Source of the DNA: an uncultured Mollicutes bacterium
GTDB taxonomy: Bacteria; Bacillota_I; Bacilli_A; RFN20; CAG-826
Length of the DNA stretch: 64,000 nt
NCBI GenBank assembly: GCA_900540365.1
Contig: UQFN01000003.1
Coordinates: 88,701-152,700 of the forward strand
Reading direction: 5' to 3'
Below the pieces are notes generated by a model. It ran no database searches. It had not been told where the DNA came from and saw only the letters and a program-made list of their open reading frames with translations. The position numbers were made by a program, and so were the translations under genes. Of the stretch, positions 31,678 to 40,691 are shown piece by piece. Each line of letters begins with the position of its first letter. Position 1 is the first letter of the stretch.

Positions 31678-31856
31678 AAAAAATCCTTAGAACTCTAAGG
31701 ACGCTAGTTACGTGGTACCACCTTAGTTATAGTAGAAATCTACTATCACTCATTTAAAAAATTAAATCATGAAGTGATACTTAATTAACTTTAACTAGCA
31801 ACTTTCACCAAGCGTTACTTTCTCTATAAGTATATTTTTTAATTAAGCTTGTCTTC
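31678..31856 (-). promoter_or_regulatory. T-box riboswitch controlling ileS
   Basis: The leader of about 180 nt has the T-box antiterminator sequence AAGGTGGTACCACG (31711-31724, minus), the apical Stem I loop GCTTGGTGAAAG, and a competing terminator whose stem TCCTTAGA/TCTAAGGA (31684-31691 and 31694-31701) runs into six T. A likely specifier codon ATC (Ile) is at 31776-31778 (minus), 3' of the Stem I apical loop as expected. Uncharged tRNA-Ile would stabilise the antiterminator and permit ileS transcription. The rest of the 316-base gap (31892-31975) shows no further structure I can support. Confidence 0.93.
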
Positions 31857-31862
31857 TCTAAT

Positions 31863-31891
31863 ATTTTATGTTAATTGATATAAAATATCAA
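31863..31891 (-). promoter_or_regulatory. Promoter of the ileS T-box transcript
   Basis: On the minus strand -35 TTGATA (31886-31891) and -10 TAAAAT (31863-31868) are separated by exactly 17 bp. Predicted start is about 31856, the first bases of Stem I. Confidence 0.75.
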
Positions 31892-31975
31892 TTAGTTTAA
31901 AAAATATCTAAAACTACAAAAAATTTTAAAAAAATAGTTGAGTTTTAAAGGGTTTTTATCAAAAAATAAAGACTT

Positions 31976-33670
31976 TTAATCGATAACAATGATGTTAGAT
32001 TTAATAACTGGATTACGATTACTTTGTTTTAGTAAGTACTTACTAATAATATCATTAATTTTATTTTGAACACTTTCAACAACAAAAGGTTTACTTTCTA
32101 ATAAGTATTTATTTGTTGCTTCAACGAATAATTTTGTGACTTCTTTTAAAATTACATCAGCATCTTTATCTTTTAAAAACAAGAATCCACGCATTTGAAC
32201 ATCAGGTCCATAAGTTATTTTCTTTTCCTTTAAACTTACTCCACAACCTAAAATAATAACTCCATCATCGCTTAATCTAGTACGATCATTAATAATTTCA
32301 TTAACAACGTCTCCTACTCCGATTCCATCAATCATTACATCACCAATTTTAATATGTCCGTCATTATTAAAATCTACTTTAGCTGTTCCATCTTCTATTT
32401 CTAAAGTTTGACCATTATCAAGTAAGAAAATATTATTATGAGATAAATTTAAATTCATATCAAAAGCAATCATTGCATTAGCAAGTAAATTAACATAATA
32501 TCCTTCAATTGGAAAATAATATTTAGGTTTTAATAAGCTTAAAAGCATTCTAATATCTTCCTCATAAGCATGCATTGCGACAAGATTTTTAGTAGTTAAA
32601 TATTCAACTCTTGAACCACTACGATATAAATCATCAATAGTCGAAGTAAAAATAACTTCATTATTATCATTTGGTGTACAAGCCATTATAAATGTATCAT
32701 TTGGCGTTAATCTAATTAATTTAGATTCATGTTCATTATTAGCTAATAAACTTACTTTTTCATAGAGTTTCTCTTTAGTATCACAAATTAAAATTACTAA
32801 ACTATTTTCTTTAATTCTTAAAATATCTTCAGTATTTATAATATTTGCTTTTGGAAATAATTTATTAGCTTCATATAAATTATTACTTAAATCATACGCA
32901 TTTTTAGTTACATCATCATAAAAAGCAATCTTTTTATTAAAAGCATTACATACTTTTAAAATTTCATGTAAATGATAAAAATTATCATGTGAGAAAGCTA
33001 TAAATATTCGACCAGGAGCGTGTTTAAAGTATTTTTCTAAATGTGGAGTTAAACGATTATTAGGTGAACAATAACCAGTTTTATTAGCATTTGTTGAATC
33101 ACACATTAATAATAAAGTAGGTTTTTCAGAAATTTTACCAATCGTATTTAAATCAAAATAGAAATCTTTAGTGTTATTATATTCAACAATAAAATCACCA
33201 GAAAAAACAATATTGCCGTGTTCTGTAGAAATACTAAATCCAAAAGATGAAGGAACTGATGAACAAGTTGAGAAAAAATCAACATTATGGCCATGAATAT
33301 TAATTCTAGTAGGTAATAATAAGGTATGAATATCAAAATTATTTTCTTGTTTATAATCACTAGCAAACTTTAAAAAGAAAATTTTAGTTAAATCTGTGCA
33401 ATAAATTGGTGCTGGACAATCTTTATATATATAAGGTAAAGCTCCAAAATGTTTTCTTTTATTTTTTGGAATTATATAAGCAACAATTCGATCTTTATTT
33501 TCTTTTAAATAAGAAAAATCACTAATAATAAAATCTATTCCAGGAGTAAATCTTGTTGGATGTTTATAACCACAATTAATTACAAAAATATCATCATTAA
33601 TTTCAATACAATATAAATCTTTACCTTCTTCATCAAGGCCACCAAGGGCTAAAACTTTAATTTTTTCCAT
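31976..33670 (-). CDS. RNase J family protein with degraded active site (J2-like)
   Basis: Metallo-beta-lactamase/beta-CASP protein of the RNase J family, 564 aa, typical length. Architecture is intact, including the FSGDF motif, MCDSTNANKTG and a C-terminal domain with GDVMIDG. The metal-binding signature, normally HxHxDH, is replaced at residues 68-77 by PKNKRKHFGA, keeping only one His. A second ligand region reads PIEGYY where active enzymes have PVHGEY. ACTPND replaces the TGSQGEP loop. It is therefore probably a non-catalytic partner of a true RNase J1 elsewhere, like Bacillus J2 but more degraded. SD AAGGTGA precedes the start. It lies next to pnp, another RNA-decay gene. Confidence 0.85.
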   Translation of the reverse strand: MEKIKVLALGGLDEEGKDLYCIEINDDIFVINCGYKHPTRFTPGIDFIISDFSYLKENKDRIVAYIIPKNKRKHFGALPYIYKDCPAPIYCTDLTKIFFLKFASDYKQENNFDIHTLLLPTRINIHGHNVDFFSTCSSVPSSFGFSISTEHGNIVFSGDFIVEYNNTKDFYFDLNTIGKISEKPTLLLMCDSTNANKTGYCSPNNRLTPHLEKYFKHAPGRIFIAFSHDNFYHLHEILKVCNAFNKKIAFYDDVTKNAYDLSNNLYEANKLFPKANIINTEDILRIKENSLVILICDTKEKLYEKVSLLANNEHESKLIRLTPNDTFIMACTPNDNNEVIFTSTIDDLYRSGSRVEYLTTKNLVAMHAYEEDIRMLLSLLKPKYYFPIEGYYVNLLANAMIAFDMNLNLSHNNIFLLDNGQTLEIEDGTAKVDFNNDGHIKIGDVMIDGIGVGDVVNEIINDRTRLSDDGVIILGCGVSLKEKKITYGPDVQMRGFLFLKDKDADVILKEVTKLFVEATNKYLLESKPFVVESVQNKINDIISKYLLKQSNRNPVIKSNIIVID

Positions 33671-33750
33671 AATTCACCTTATTGTTATTTAATTTCTTTC
33701 GTGGTTATTATATCAATTAAGTAAACAATTTTAAATAATTTTAAAAATAA

Positions 33751-33772
33751 AAAACGACTTTTTAGTCGTTTT
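33751..33772 (-). terminator. Terminator after pnp
   Basis: A perfect 9-bp stem AAAACGACT/AGTCGTTTT (33751-33759 and 33764-33772) with a 4-nt loop lies 15 bases after the pnp stop. On the minus strand it runs into TTTTATTTTT. Confidence 0.88.
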
Positions 33773-33786
33773 TCATAATTTGTTTA

Positions 33787-35976
33787 TTAATTTGATTTTT
33801 TTCTAAATAAACTTTTTTTCTTTGTTTCTTCTTTAACTTCTTTAGAAGTTTCTTTTTTCTCAGCTTTTGGAGTAAATTCTTTATGAGATAATTTGATTTT
33901 TCCAGCATTATCTACATCAATAACTTTAACTTTTAATTTTTCTCCAACTCGAGCAAAATCTTTAGCACTATTTAAATATTCGTTAGATAATTTAGAAACA
34001 TGGCATAATCCTTCTTTATCACCGAATAAAGAAACAAACACTCCATATTCTTCTACTCTAGTAATAACTCCATCAAAAATTTCACCAACTTCAACTTCTC
34101 TAGTAATTCCTTCGATAATGTCTTTAGCTTTTAAAATTGAATCTTTATCGGTGTGATAAATAGTAACTTTTCCATCATCTTCAATATCAATTTTAACTTG
34201 ATTACATTTTTCAATAATCTCGTTAATAACTTTACCACCACTACCAATAACATCTTTAATTTTATCTTTATCAATATAGAAACTTTCAAATTTAGGAGCA
34301 TATTTAGATAATTCTTTACGAGGTTCGCTAATAGCGCCTTTCATAACTTCACGAATTTGAGCACGTGCTTTATTAGCTTGAGCTAAAGCTTCTTTTAAGA
34401 TTTCTCTAGTTACTCCTTTAATCTTGATATCCATTTGTAAAGCAGTAATACCATTCTCAGTACCAGCAACTTTAAAGTCCATATCACCAAAATGATCTTC
34501 TAAGCCTTGGATATCAGTAAGAATTGTATATGGATGTTTTCCATCTAATGGTCCACTAGTAATTAATCCCATAGCAATTCCACTTACCATTGCTTTAATT
34601 GGGACTCCAGCAGCCATTAAAGCCATACACGAAGCACAAATTGAAGCTTGAGAACTGCTGCCATTACTTTCAACAACTTCAGCAACACATCTAATGGTAT
34701 ATGGGAATTCTTCTTCACTAGGAATAACATAAGATAAAGCTCTTTCACCTAAAGCACCATGACCAATTTCTCTTCTTCCTGGAGTACCAGTACGACCGAT
34801 TTCACCAACAGAGAATGGTGGGAAATTATAATGATGCATAAATCTCTTATTATCTTCAGCAGTTAAATTTTCAATAATTTGTTCATCATTTTTAGTTCCA
34901 AGTGTACAAGTAGAAATTACTTGGGTTTGACCACGAGTAAACATAGCACTACCATGAGTTCTAGGTAATAAATCAACTTGAGCATTTAATGGTCTAATTT
35001 CATCAATTTTTCTACCATCAGGTCTGATTTTTTCTTCAGTAATAAGTCTTCTAACTTCGTTAGCGACCATTCCTTCTAAAATATCATTAACCATTAGCAT
35101 CATTAACTTATGATCATTTTCTTTTTTATATTCACGACTATCATAGTCATCAATAATTTCTTTTTTTAATTGATCAATAGCATTTTGTCTTTCTAATTTA
35201 TCAAAAATTGAAATAGCTTTGACCATTCTTTCACCAATTCGATCATAAATATCTTTTTTAACAGTTTCATCTTGTTCATAAAGTTTAACTGTTCTTTTTG
35301 GTTTACCAATTTCACGAGTAATTTCTTCTTGGAACTCACATAATTTCTTAATTGCTTCATGACCAAACATAATTGCATCAAGCATTTCTTCTTCGCTTAA
35401 TTCGTTAGCACCAGCTTCAACCATGTTAATAGCTTCTTTAGTTCCAGCAACTGCTAAATTTAAATCACTCTTTTGAGTTTCTTCAACAGTTGGATTAATA
35501 ATTAATTTTCCATCAACTCTACCAACATAAACTCCAGCGATAGGTCCATCAAATGGAATATCACTGATACATAATGATAAGGAACTACCAAACATAGCAG
35601 TCATTTCTGGAGTAGCATCTAAATCAACTGACATTACAGTATTAATAATTTGAACTTCGTTTCTAAAGCCTTCACTAAACATTGGTCTAACTGGACGATC
35701 AATTAATCTAGCTGTTAAAGTAGCATGTTCTCCAGGACGACCTTCTCTTCTTAAAAATCCTCCAGGAATTCTACCAACAGCATATTGCTTTTCTTCATAA
35801 GTAACAGTTAAAGGAAAAAAATCTCCTTCTTTTGGTTCATCACTACAACAACTAGTAGATAAAACTACAGTTTCATTAAATCTTGTAAAAACAGCTCCAT
35901 CAGCTTGCTTTGCAATCTCTCCTGTTTCTACGATAAGTTTTTTTCCATAAAACTCTAATTCAAATGTTCTTTTCAT
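33787..35976 (-). CDS. pnp: Polynucleotide phosphorylase
   Basis: 3'-5' phosphorolytic exoribonuclease of the RNA degradosome. It is 729 aa. Two RNase PH-like domains flank a helical linker: the first contains GGFLRREGRPGEHATLTARLIDRP, the second RTHGSAMFTRGQTQ, FMHHYNFPPFSVGE and TDIQGLEDHFGDMDFKVAGT. A KH domain (KDVIGSGGKVINEI) and an S1 domain (GVITRVEEYGVFVSLFGDKEGL) follow. The tail is lysine-rich. The start is fixed by MKRTFELEFYGKKL; the nearest SD, AGAGGA, is about 14 bases upstream. In most Firmicutes pnp follows rpsO; here an ABC exporter pair separates them. Confidence 0.97.
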   Translation of the reverse strand: MKRTFELEFYGKKLIVETGEIAKQADGAVFTRFNETVVLSTSCCSDEPKEGDFFPLTVTYEEKQYAVGRIPGGFLRREGRPGEHATLTARLIDRPVRPMFSEGFRNEVQIINTVMSVDLDATPEMTAMFGSSLSLCISDIPFDGPIAGVYVGRVDGKLIINPTVEETQKSDLNLAVAGTKEAINMVEAGANELSEEEMLDAIMFGHEAIKKLCEFQEEITREIGKPKRTVKLYEQDETVKKDIYDRIGERMVKAISIFDKLERQNAIDQLKKEIIDDYDSREYKKENDHKLMMLMVNDILEGMVANEVRRLITEEKIRPDGRKIDEIRPLNAQVDLLPRTHGSAMFTRGQTQVISTCTLGTKNDEQIIENLTAEDNKRFMHHYNFPPFSVGEIGRTGTPGRREIGHGALGERALSYVIPSEEEFPYTIRCVAEVVESNGSSSQASICASCMALMAAGVPIKAMVSGIAMGLITSGPLDGKHPYTILTDIQGLEDHFGDMDFKVAGTENGITALQMDIKIKGVTREILKEALAQANKARAQIREVMKGAISEPRKELSKYAPKFESFYIDKDKIKDVIGSGGKVINEIIEKCNQVKIDIEDDGKVTIYHTDKDSILKAKDIIEGITREVEVGEIFDGVITRVEEYGVFVSLFGDKEGLCHVSKLSNEYLNSAKDFARVGEKLKVKVIDVDNAGKIKLSHKEFTPKAEKKETSKEVKEETKKKSLFRKKSN

Positions 35977-36019
35977 TTCTTGTTTAAATCCTCTTTTTTA
36001 AAATTCGTACGAAAAAATA

Positions 36020-36038
36020 TTATCACTTCTAATGATAA
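36020..36038 (-). terminator. Terminator after the ABC exporter pair
   Basis: On the minus strand TTATCA/TGATAA arms (36020-36025 and 36033-36038) form a short stem followed by TATTTTTT. It is modest in stability but well placed, 29 bases after the transporter stop and before pnp. Confidence 0.55.
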
Positions 36039-36066
36039 ATTTCTATTAATATATTTTTTAAATATA

Positions 36067-37818
36067 TTATGAATATTGCGAAGTAAATAATTTATGATAG
36101 AAACCACCTTTAGCAAGTAGTTCTTTATGAGTACCTTGTTCAATAATTATTCCATCATTAATAACTAAAATTAAATCACTTGTTTTAATTGTTGATAAAC
36201 GATGAGCGATAACAATCGAAGTTTTATTTTTCATTAATTCATCTAAAGCTTTACCAATTTTTAATTCAGTACGTGTATCAACATTACTAGTTGCTTCATC
36301 TAAAATTAAAAATTTAGCATCTTTTAACATCATTCTAGCGATACAAATTAATTGTTTTTCTCCACTACTTAAGCCAGATTCATCGCTTATAACTGTATCA
36401 AATCCTTTTGGTAAACGTGTGATAAAATCGTAACAATTTGCTTTTTTACTAGCTTCAATAACTTCTTGTAAAGTAGCATTTGGATTATCAAAAGCAATAT
36501 TTTCAAAAACTGTTCCTTTAAATATCCAGCTATCTTGTAAAACCATCCCAAAGTTATCTCGATAAATTTTCTTTTCAAAATCTTTATTATCGATATCATT
36601 AATATAAATTATCCCATTATCAGGATCATAGAATCTTAAAATTAAGTTAATTATCGTTGTTTTTCCACATCCTGTAGGACCAACTAAAGCAACTTTTTTA
36701 TTTTTTAAGATTTCAAAATTTAAATCTTTATAAATAATTTTCTTGCTATCATAACTAAATCCAACATCTTTAAAAGTTAATTTATGAATTTCATTTAAGG
36801 AAGTTAAGCTTCCTTCATTTACATCATCAGGCAAATTAATTATTTCTTCGATTCTTTGAATTGCAACAAAACTAGCTTGAATTTCACTAATACAACTTGA
36901 AATTTCATTTAAAGGTTTAGCAAATTGGTTAGCATATTGTAAGAAGGTTGTAATTCCTCCAATTGTTAAAGTTGCTCCTAAATTTACCTTATCGCTAAAA
37001 ACTACTAATAATGAACCAATTATTCCAACAATTGCATAAATTGAATTATTAATTAATCGAGTTGAAGGATTTGTAAATGAAGAGATAAATTGAGCTTTTT
37101 GACCAACTTTATTTAATTTTTCATTAATAGAATTAAAGTTTTTATATGCTTCTTCATCATAACTATAAGATTTAATGATATCGATATTATTAAATGTTTC
37201 TAAAACATTTGCACTTACTTCGCCAACATATTTAGCTTGTTTTTTAAAATGTTTATTGCTTTTTCTTGCAACTTGATAAGAAATTAAAAAGCTAATTGGA
37301 GTTAACACTAAAATAACTAAAGCTAAAATGTAGTTAGCATAAAACATTAAACAAATCGTAATAATAATAGTTATTACTCCTTGATAAAATTGTTTAAATC
37401 CACTAATTAAGCCATTTGAAATTGTTTCAACATCGTTAATACATCTTGAAAGTAAATCTCCATGAAGATGAGTATCAATAAATTTAATATTTGTATAATT
37501 TAATTTAGTAAAAACATCATCTCGAATTTGTTTAATAACTTTTTCAAACACAATATTTAAAATTGCTTCATAAATATATTGAAATACAATTGTTAAAATA
37601 ATTAAGACTCCAATTAAAGCTAAATATAAAACTTCTTCTTTAATAAATTGGTCATAATTATTATTAATAGCATAGTCAAATGCATCAATTGCTTTTCCAG
37701 TAAAATAAGGTATTAATAATGTAGAAGGAATAAAAATTAAAGACGCAAAAAAAGAAAAAATAATTGAGATTGGCAGGGTTTTTAAATATTTTAGTAGAAA
37801 TTTAATCTTATTCTTCAT
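36067..37818 (-). CDS. ABC exporter half-transporter with canonical ATPase site
   Basis: Type IV ABC exporter subunit, 583 aa: a six-segment membrane domain (about residues 1-310) fused to an ATPase domain. Walker A is GPTGCGKTT, signature LSSGEKQL, Walker B FLILDEATSNVD with the catalytic Glu, and the H-loop IAHRLSTI is complete. The gene starts 11 bases before the end of its partner, with SD AAAGGGAAG. With the degenerate partner upstream it should form a heterodimeric exporter like BmrCD, LmrCD or TM287/288. These export drugs, lipids or peptides; the substrate cannot be read from sequence. Confidence 0.92.
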   Translation of the reverse strand: MKNKIKFLLKYLKTLPISIIFSFFASLIFIPSTLLIPYFTGKAIDAFDYAINNNYDQFIKEEVLYLALIGVLIILTIVFQYIYEAILNIVFEKVIKQIRDDVFTKLNYTNIKFIDTHLHGDLLSRCINDVETISNGLISGFKQFYQGVITIIITICLMFYANYILALVILVLTPISFLISYQVARKSNKHFKKQAKYVGEVSANVLETFNNIDIIKSYSYDEEAYKNFNSINEKLNKVGQKAQFISSFTNPSTRLINNSIYAIVGIIGSLLVVFSDKVNLGATLTIGGITTFLQYANQFAKPLNEISSCISEIQASFVAIQRIEEIINLPDDVNEGSLTSLNEIHKLTFKDVGFSYDSKKIIYKDLNFEILKNKKVALVGPTGCGKTTIINLILRFYDPDNGIIYINDIDNKDFEKKIYRDNFGMVLQDSWIFKGTVFENIAFDNPNATLQEVIEASKKANCYDFITRLPKGFDTVISDESGLSSGEKQLICIARMMLKDAKFLILDEATSNVDTRTELKIGKALDELMKNKTSIVIAHRLSTIKTSDLILVINDGIIIEQGTHKELLAKGGFYHKLFTSQYS

Positions 37819-39550
37819 AACTTCCCTTTACCTGCGAATCATATATTTCTTTATAAATTAATGAAGTATTTAATAGTTCTTCATGAGTTCCAATAGCATC
37901 AATTTTTCCATTATCAACAACAATAATTTTGTCACAATGTTGAATGCTACTAGTTCTTTGAGAAATAAAAATAACTGTTAAATCTTTCATTTTGTTTATA
38001 TTTTCACGCACATTTTTATCTGTTAAATAATCAAGGGCACTAGTTGAATCATCTAATATTAATAATTCACTATCTTTAATTAACGCTCTAGCTAATGAAA
38101 GGCGCTGTTTTTGTCCTCCACTAAAGTTTTTACCATTTTCATAAACTTCATGATCTATAAAATCAGAATATTCTTTAACAAACTTATATGCTTCGCTATT
38201 TTTTAAAGCGTTAATTATTTCTTCATCAGTAGCATCTTTTTTTCCAATTAAAATATTCGATTTAATTGTTCCATTAAATAAAACACTACGTTGATTAACT
38301 AAAGAAATTTCTTGGTGAAGTTTATCTAAATCATAATCTTTAATATTATGTCCCTTATATAAAAGTTCGCCACTAGTAACATCATAAAATCTTTCAATAA
38401 GTTTAATTAAAGTAGTTTTCCCACTTCCAGTTCCACCAATAATTCCTATTTTTTCACCTTTATTAATTTTAAAATTAATATTACTTATAACTTCATTACC
38501 ATCATCTTCATATTTAAATGAAACATTTTCAAAATTAATGAATTCATCACCGTAATTTAAAGATATATCTTTATATTTACTACAATTTACAATTGAAGTT
38601 TCACTTTGTAATAATTGATCAATTCTTTTTTGACTACTAAATGCTTTTGTAAAAATAATAACTAAATTACTAACAACAATAAGAGCCATTAAAATTTGAT
38701 TTAAATAAGAAATTAAAGCAACTAGATCTCCATTTGTTAACTCATTATTAATCGTTAAATTTCCACCAAAATAAATAACTAGCATAATACCAACGTTAAC
38801 AACTAAAAAAGTTAATGGATTAATTAAAGCAGCAACTAAATTAGCTTTTTTTGTTTCGTTAAAATATTTTTCTGTTTTATTTTTATATTGATTAATAATA
38901 GTATTTTCTTTATTAAAAGCACGAATTACTCTACTGCCTTTTAAACTATCATTACTATAATTTGAAATATCATCTAATCTTTGTTGGACTCTTAAATAAT
39001 TTTTACTATTTTTTGTTAAGATTATTGCTAAAATTAATGAAATAATTGGAATTAAAATTAAAAACATTAATCCAACTCGATAATCAATAATGAAAGAACA
39101 AACTAAAGAACCGATAACTAACACTGGGGCTCTAATTGCTAAACGAATTAGCATAGCAATTCCTGTTTGAACACGTGTTGTATCGTTAGTTATTAAATTA
39201 ATAAGATTACCACGGCCAAAATTATCAATATCTTTTAAACTTAAAGAGTTAACTTTTAAAAATATTCGATTTCTTAAATCTGTACCAAAGCCTTGAGAAG
39301 CTACACTAGCAAAATATTGACACACTAAAGTTGATAAAAAACCAAATATACAAAAAGCAATAATAATTAAACCTGGATATAATATTTTTCCAACTCCTTC
39401 ATTATTTTGAAAGCTAGGAATACCGGTATTTATCATATATTTCATTAAAAAAGGGATCATTAGTTCAAAAACAACCTCCACGATTTTAAATATTGGACCG
39501 AGGATAAATTCTTTTTTGTACTTTTTAATTGAATCCCAAGTTTTTTCCAT
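37808..39550 (-). CDS. ABC exporter half-transporter with degenerate ATPase site
   Basis: Partner subunit of 580 aa with the same six-segment plus ATPase layout. Walker A is GGTGSGKTT and the signature FSGGQKQRL is intact, but the catalytic Glu is Asp (LLILDDSTSALD) and the switch His is Gln (ISQRTSSI). Both changes are hallmarks of the degenerate site in heterodimeric exporters. The ATG at 39550 directly touches the T-tract of the rpsO terminator and has no SD. A TATAAT at 39567-39572 within that hairpin could give a 5' UTR of about 10 bases. No C39 peptidase domain is present. Confidence 0.92.
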   Translation of the reverse strand: MEKTWDSIKKYKKEFILGPIFKIVEVVFELMIPFLMKYMINTGIPSFQNNEGVGKILYPGLIIIAFCIFGFLSTLVCQYFASVASQGFGTDLRNRIFLKVNSLSLKDIDNFGRGNLINLITNDTTRVQTGIAMLIRLAIRAPVLVIGSLVCSFIIDYRVGLMFLILIPIISLILAIILTKNSKNYLRVQQRLDDISNYSNDSLKGSRVIRAFNKENTIINQYKNKTEKYFNETKKANLVAALINPLTFLVVNVGIMLVIYFGGNLTINNELTNGDLVALISYLNQILMALIVVSNLVIIFTKAFSSQKRIDQLLQSETSIVNCSKYKDISLNYGDEFINFENVSFKYEDDGNEVISNINFKINKGEKIGIIGGTGSGKTTLIKLIERFYDVTSGELLYKGHNIKDYDLDKLHQEISLVNQRSVLFNGTIKSNILIGKKDATDEEIINALKNSEAYKFVKEYSDFIDHEVYENGKNFSGGQKQRLSLARALIKDSELLILDDSTSALDYLTDKNVRENINKMKDLTVIFISQRTSSIQHCDKIIVVDNGKIDAIGTHEELLNTSLIYKEIYDSQVKGSYEE

Positions 39551-39552
39551 AA

Positions 39553-39583
39553 AAAAAGGCTCTATAATTATAGAACCTTTTTA
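39553..39583 (-). terminator. Terminator after rpsO
   Basis: On the minus strand AAAAAGG-T-TCTAT pairs with ATAGA-G-CCTTTTT (one T-G wobble) around an AATT loop, followed by seven T. It is strong. The next gene's ATG begins immediately after the T-run. Confidence 0.88.
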
Positions 39584-39595
39584 GTCTTTTTTCTA

Positions 39596-39865
39596 TTATT
39601 TTCTTAAGCCTAATTCAGCAATTAATTTAGCATAAGCATCTCTATCAGTTCTTTCGAGATAAGCTAATAATGACTTTCTTTGGCCAACTAAGACAAATAA
39701 TCCACGTCTAGCAGTATTGTCTTTGTCATTTGCTTTTAAGTGAGCAGTTAATGATTTAATTTTTTCAGTAATTAAGGCTACTTGAACTTCAACTGAACCA
39801 GTATCTTTTTCACTTTTAGCAAATTTTTTAACAATTTCTGCTTTTTTTGCTTTTGATAATGCCAT
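39596..39865 (-). CDS. rpsO: 30S ribosomal protein S15
   Basis: Primary 16S rRNA-binding protein of the small-subunit platform. At 89 aa it has the standard length. Family features are MALSKAKKAEIVKKF, the DTGSVEVQVALITEKI stretch, NDKDNTARRGLFVLVGQRKSLLAYL and a C-terminal GLRK. SD GGAGGG lies before the ATG. The 5' UTR (39870-39934) contains a hairpin suited to S15 autoregulation. Confidence 0.97.
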   Translation of the reverse strand: MALSKAKKAEIVKKFAKSEKDTGSVEVQVALITEKIKSLTAHLKANDKDNTARRGLFVLVGQRKSLLAYLERTDRDAYAKLIAELGLRK

Positions 39866-39898
39866 ATTTCCCTCCTATACATACGCTTATAACAAAGT

Positions 39899-39919
39899 TT
39901 AAGGTCGGGATGTCCTTAA
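39899..39919 (-). promoter_or_regulatory. Hairpin in the rpsO leader (candidate S15 autoregulatory element)
   Basis: On the minus strand TTAAGG pairs with CCTTAA around ACATCCCGA (39899-39904 with 39914-39919). It sits between the rpsO promoter and SD. S15 represses its own mRNA through leader structures in several Firmicutes; similarity here is by position only. Confidence 0.45.
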
Positions 39920-39940
39920 CAATGTTAAAAGTACTTTAAT

Positions 39941-39969
39941 ATTAAACTATTTTTATAAATAGTTGTCAA
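39941..39969 (-). promoter_or_regulatory. Promoter of rpsO
   Basis: On the minus strand a perfect -35 TTGACA (39964-39969), 17-bp spacer and -10 TTTAAT (39941-39946). The -35 overlaps the last codons of the upstream methyltransferase gene. Confidence 0.8.
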
Positions 39970-40691
39970 TCTTTAAAACTATATAAAATTATTCCTGCAC
40001 TTACTGCCACATTTAAAGAATCAATATTAGCCATTTCAATCATTAATTTTTCATCGCTTAAAGCTAAAATTTCTTGATCCACACCTTGTCCTTCATTTCC
40101 AAAAACTATGCAAATTTTATCAAAAACCTTGCAAATCTCACTTATTTTTTTAGAATTTGTATCTAAACAAGTAACAATAATTTTATAACCATCTTTTTTT
40201 AATTTTCTTAGATATTCAATATTTTTCTCAAGAATGTTTAATTTAAAAATACTTCCTTGTGAACTTTGAACTACTTTTGAATTATATTTTGAAGCTGTTC
40301 CTTCATCGACAATTATATCAAAATAATTAAATGCTAGAGCAGTTCTAAAAATAGTTCCAACATTTCCAGGATCTTGAACTTTATTTAAATAAATAAGTTT
40401 ATTTGATTTAACTTCTTTTTCTTCTATTAAGTTAACAACGCCAATTACTTTAGATGTTGATTTATTATTTGATAGCTTAGCTAAAATTTCTTTAGTAACG
40501 ATATATTGATCACAGTCTAAATTAGGAATTTCTTCTAAAGTTAAAACACAAACTAAATAATTTTTAGCTTCATTAATTAAATGCATTCCTTCGATTAAAA
40601 ATTTATGCTCTTTTTTAATATTTTTATTTTCTTTTAAAGAAACTAAATATTTAATAAACTCATTGTTTCTGGAAGTAATTTCTTTAATCAT
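39966..40691 (-). CDS. SpoU/TrmH-family RNA 2'-O-methyltransferase (YsgA-like)
   Basis: SPOUT-fold enzyme methylating ribose 2'-OH in rRNA or tRNA with SAM. It is 241 aa. An N-terminal substrate-binding region (FLIEGMHLINEA) precedes the knotted domain with motif 1 VQDPGNVGTIFRTA, motif 2 CIVFGNEGQGV and motif 3 MANIDSLNVAVSAGIIL. The start has AAAGGAG upstream and overlaps the previous stop as ATGA. The target nucleotide is not predictable. Its 3' end overlaps the rpsO -35 element. Confidence 0.92.
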   Translation of the reverse strand: MIKEITSRNNEFIKYLVSLKENKNIKKEHKFLIEGMHLINEAKNYLVCVLTLEEIPNLDCDQYIVTKEILAKLSNNKSTSKVIGVVNLIEEKEVKSNKLIYLNKVQDPGNVGTIFRTALAFNYFDIIVDEGTASKYNSKVVQSSQGSIFKLNILEKNIEYLRKLKKDGYKIIVTCLDTNSKKISEICKVFDKICIVFGNEGQGVDQEILALSDEKLMIEMANIDSLNVAVSAGIILYSFKD

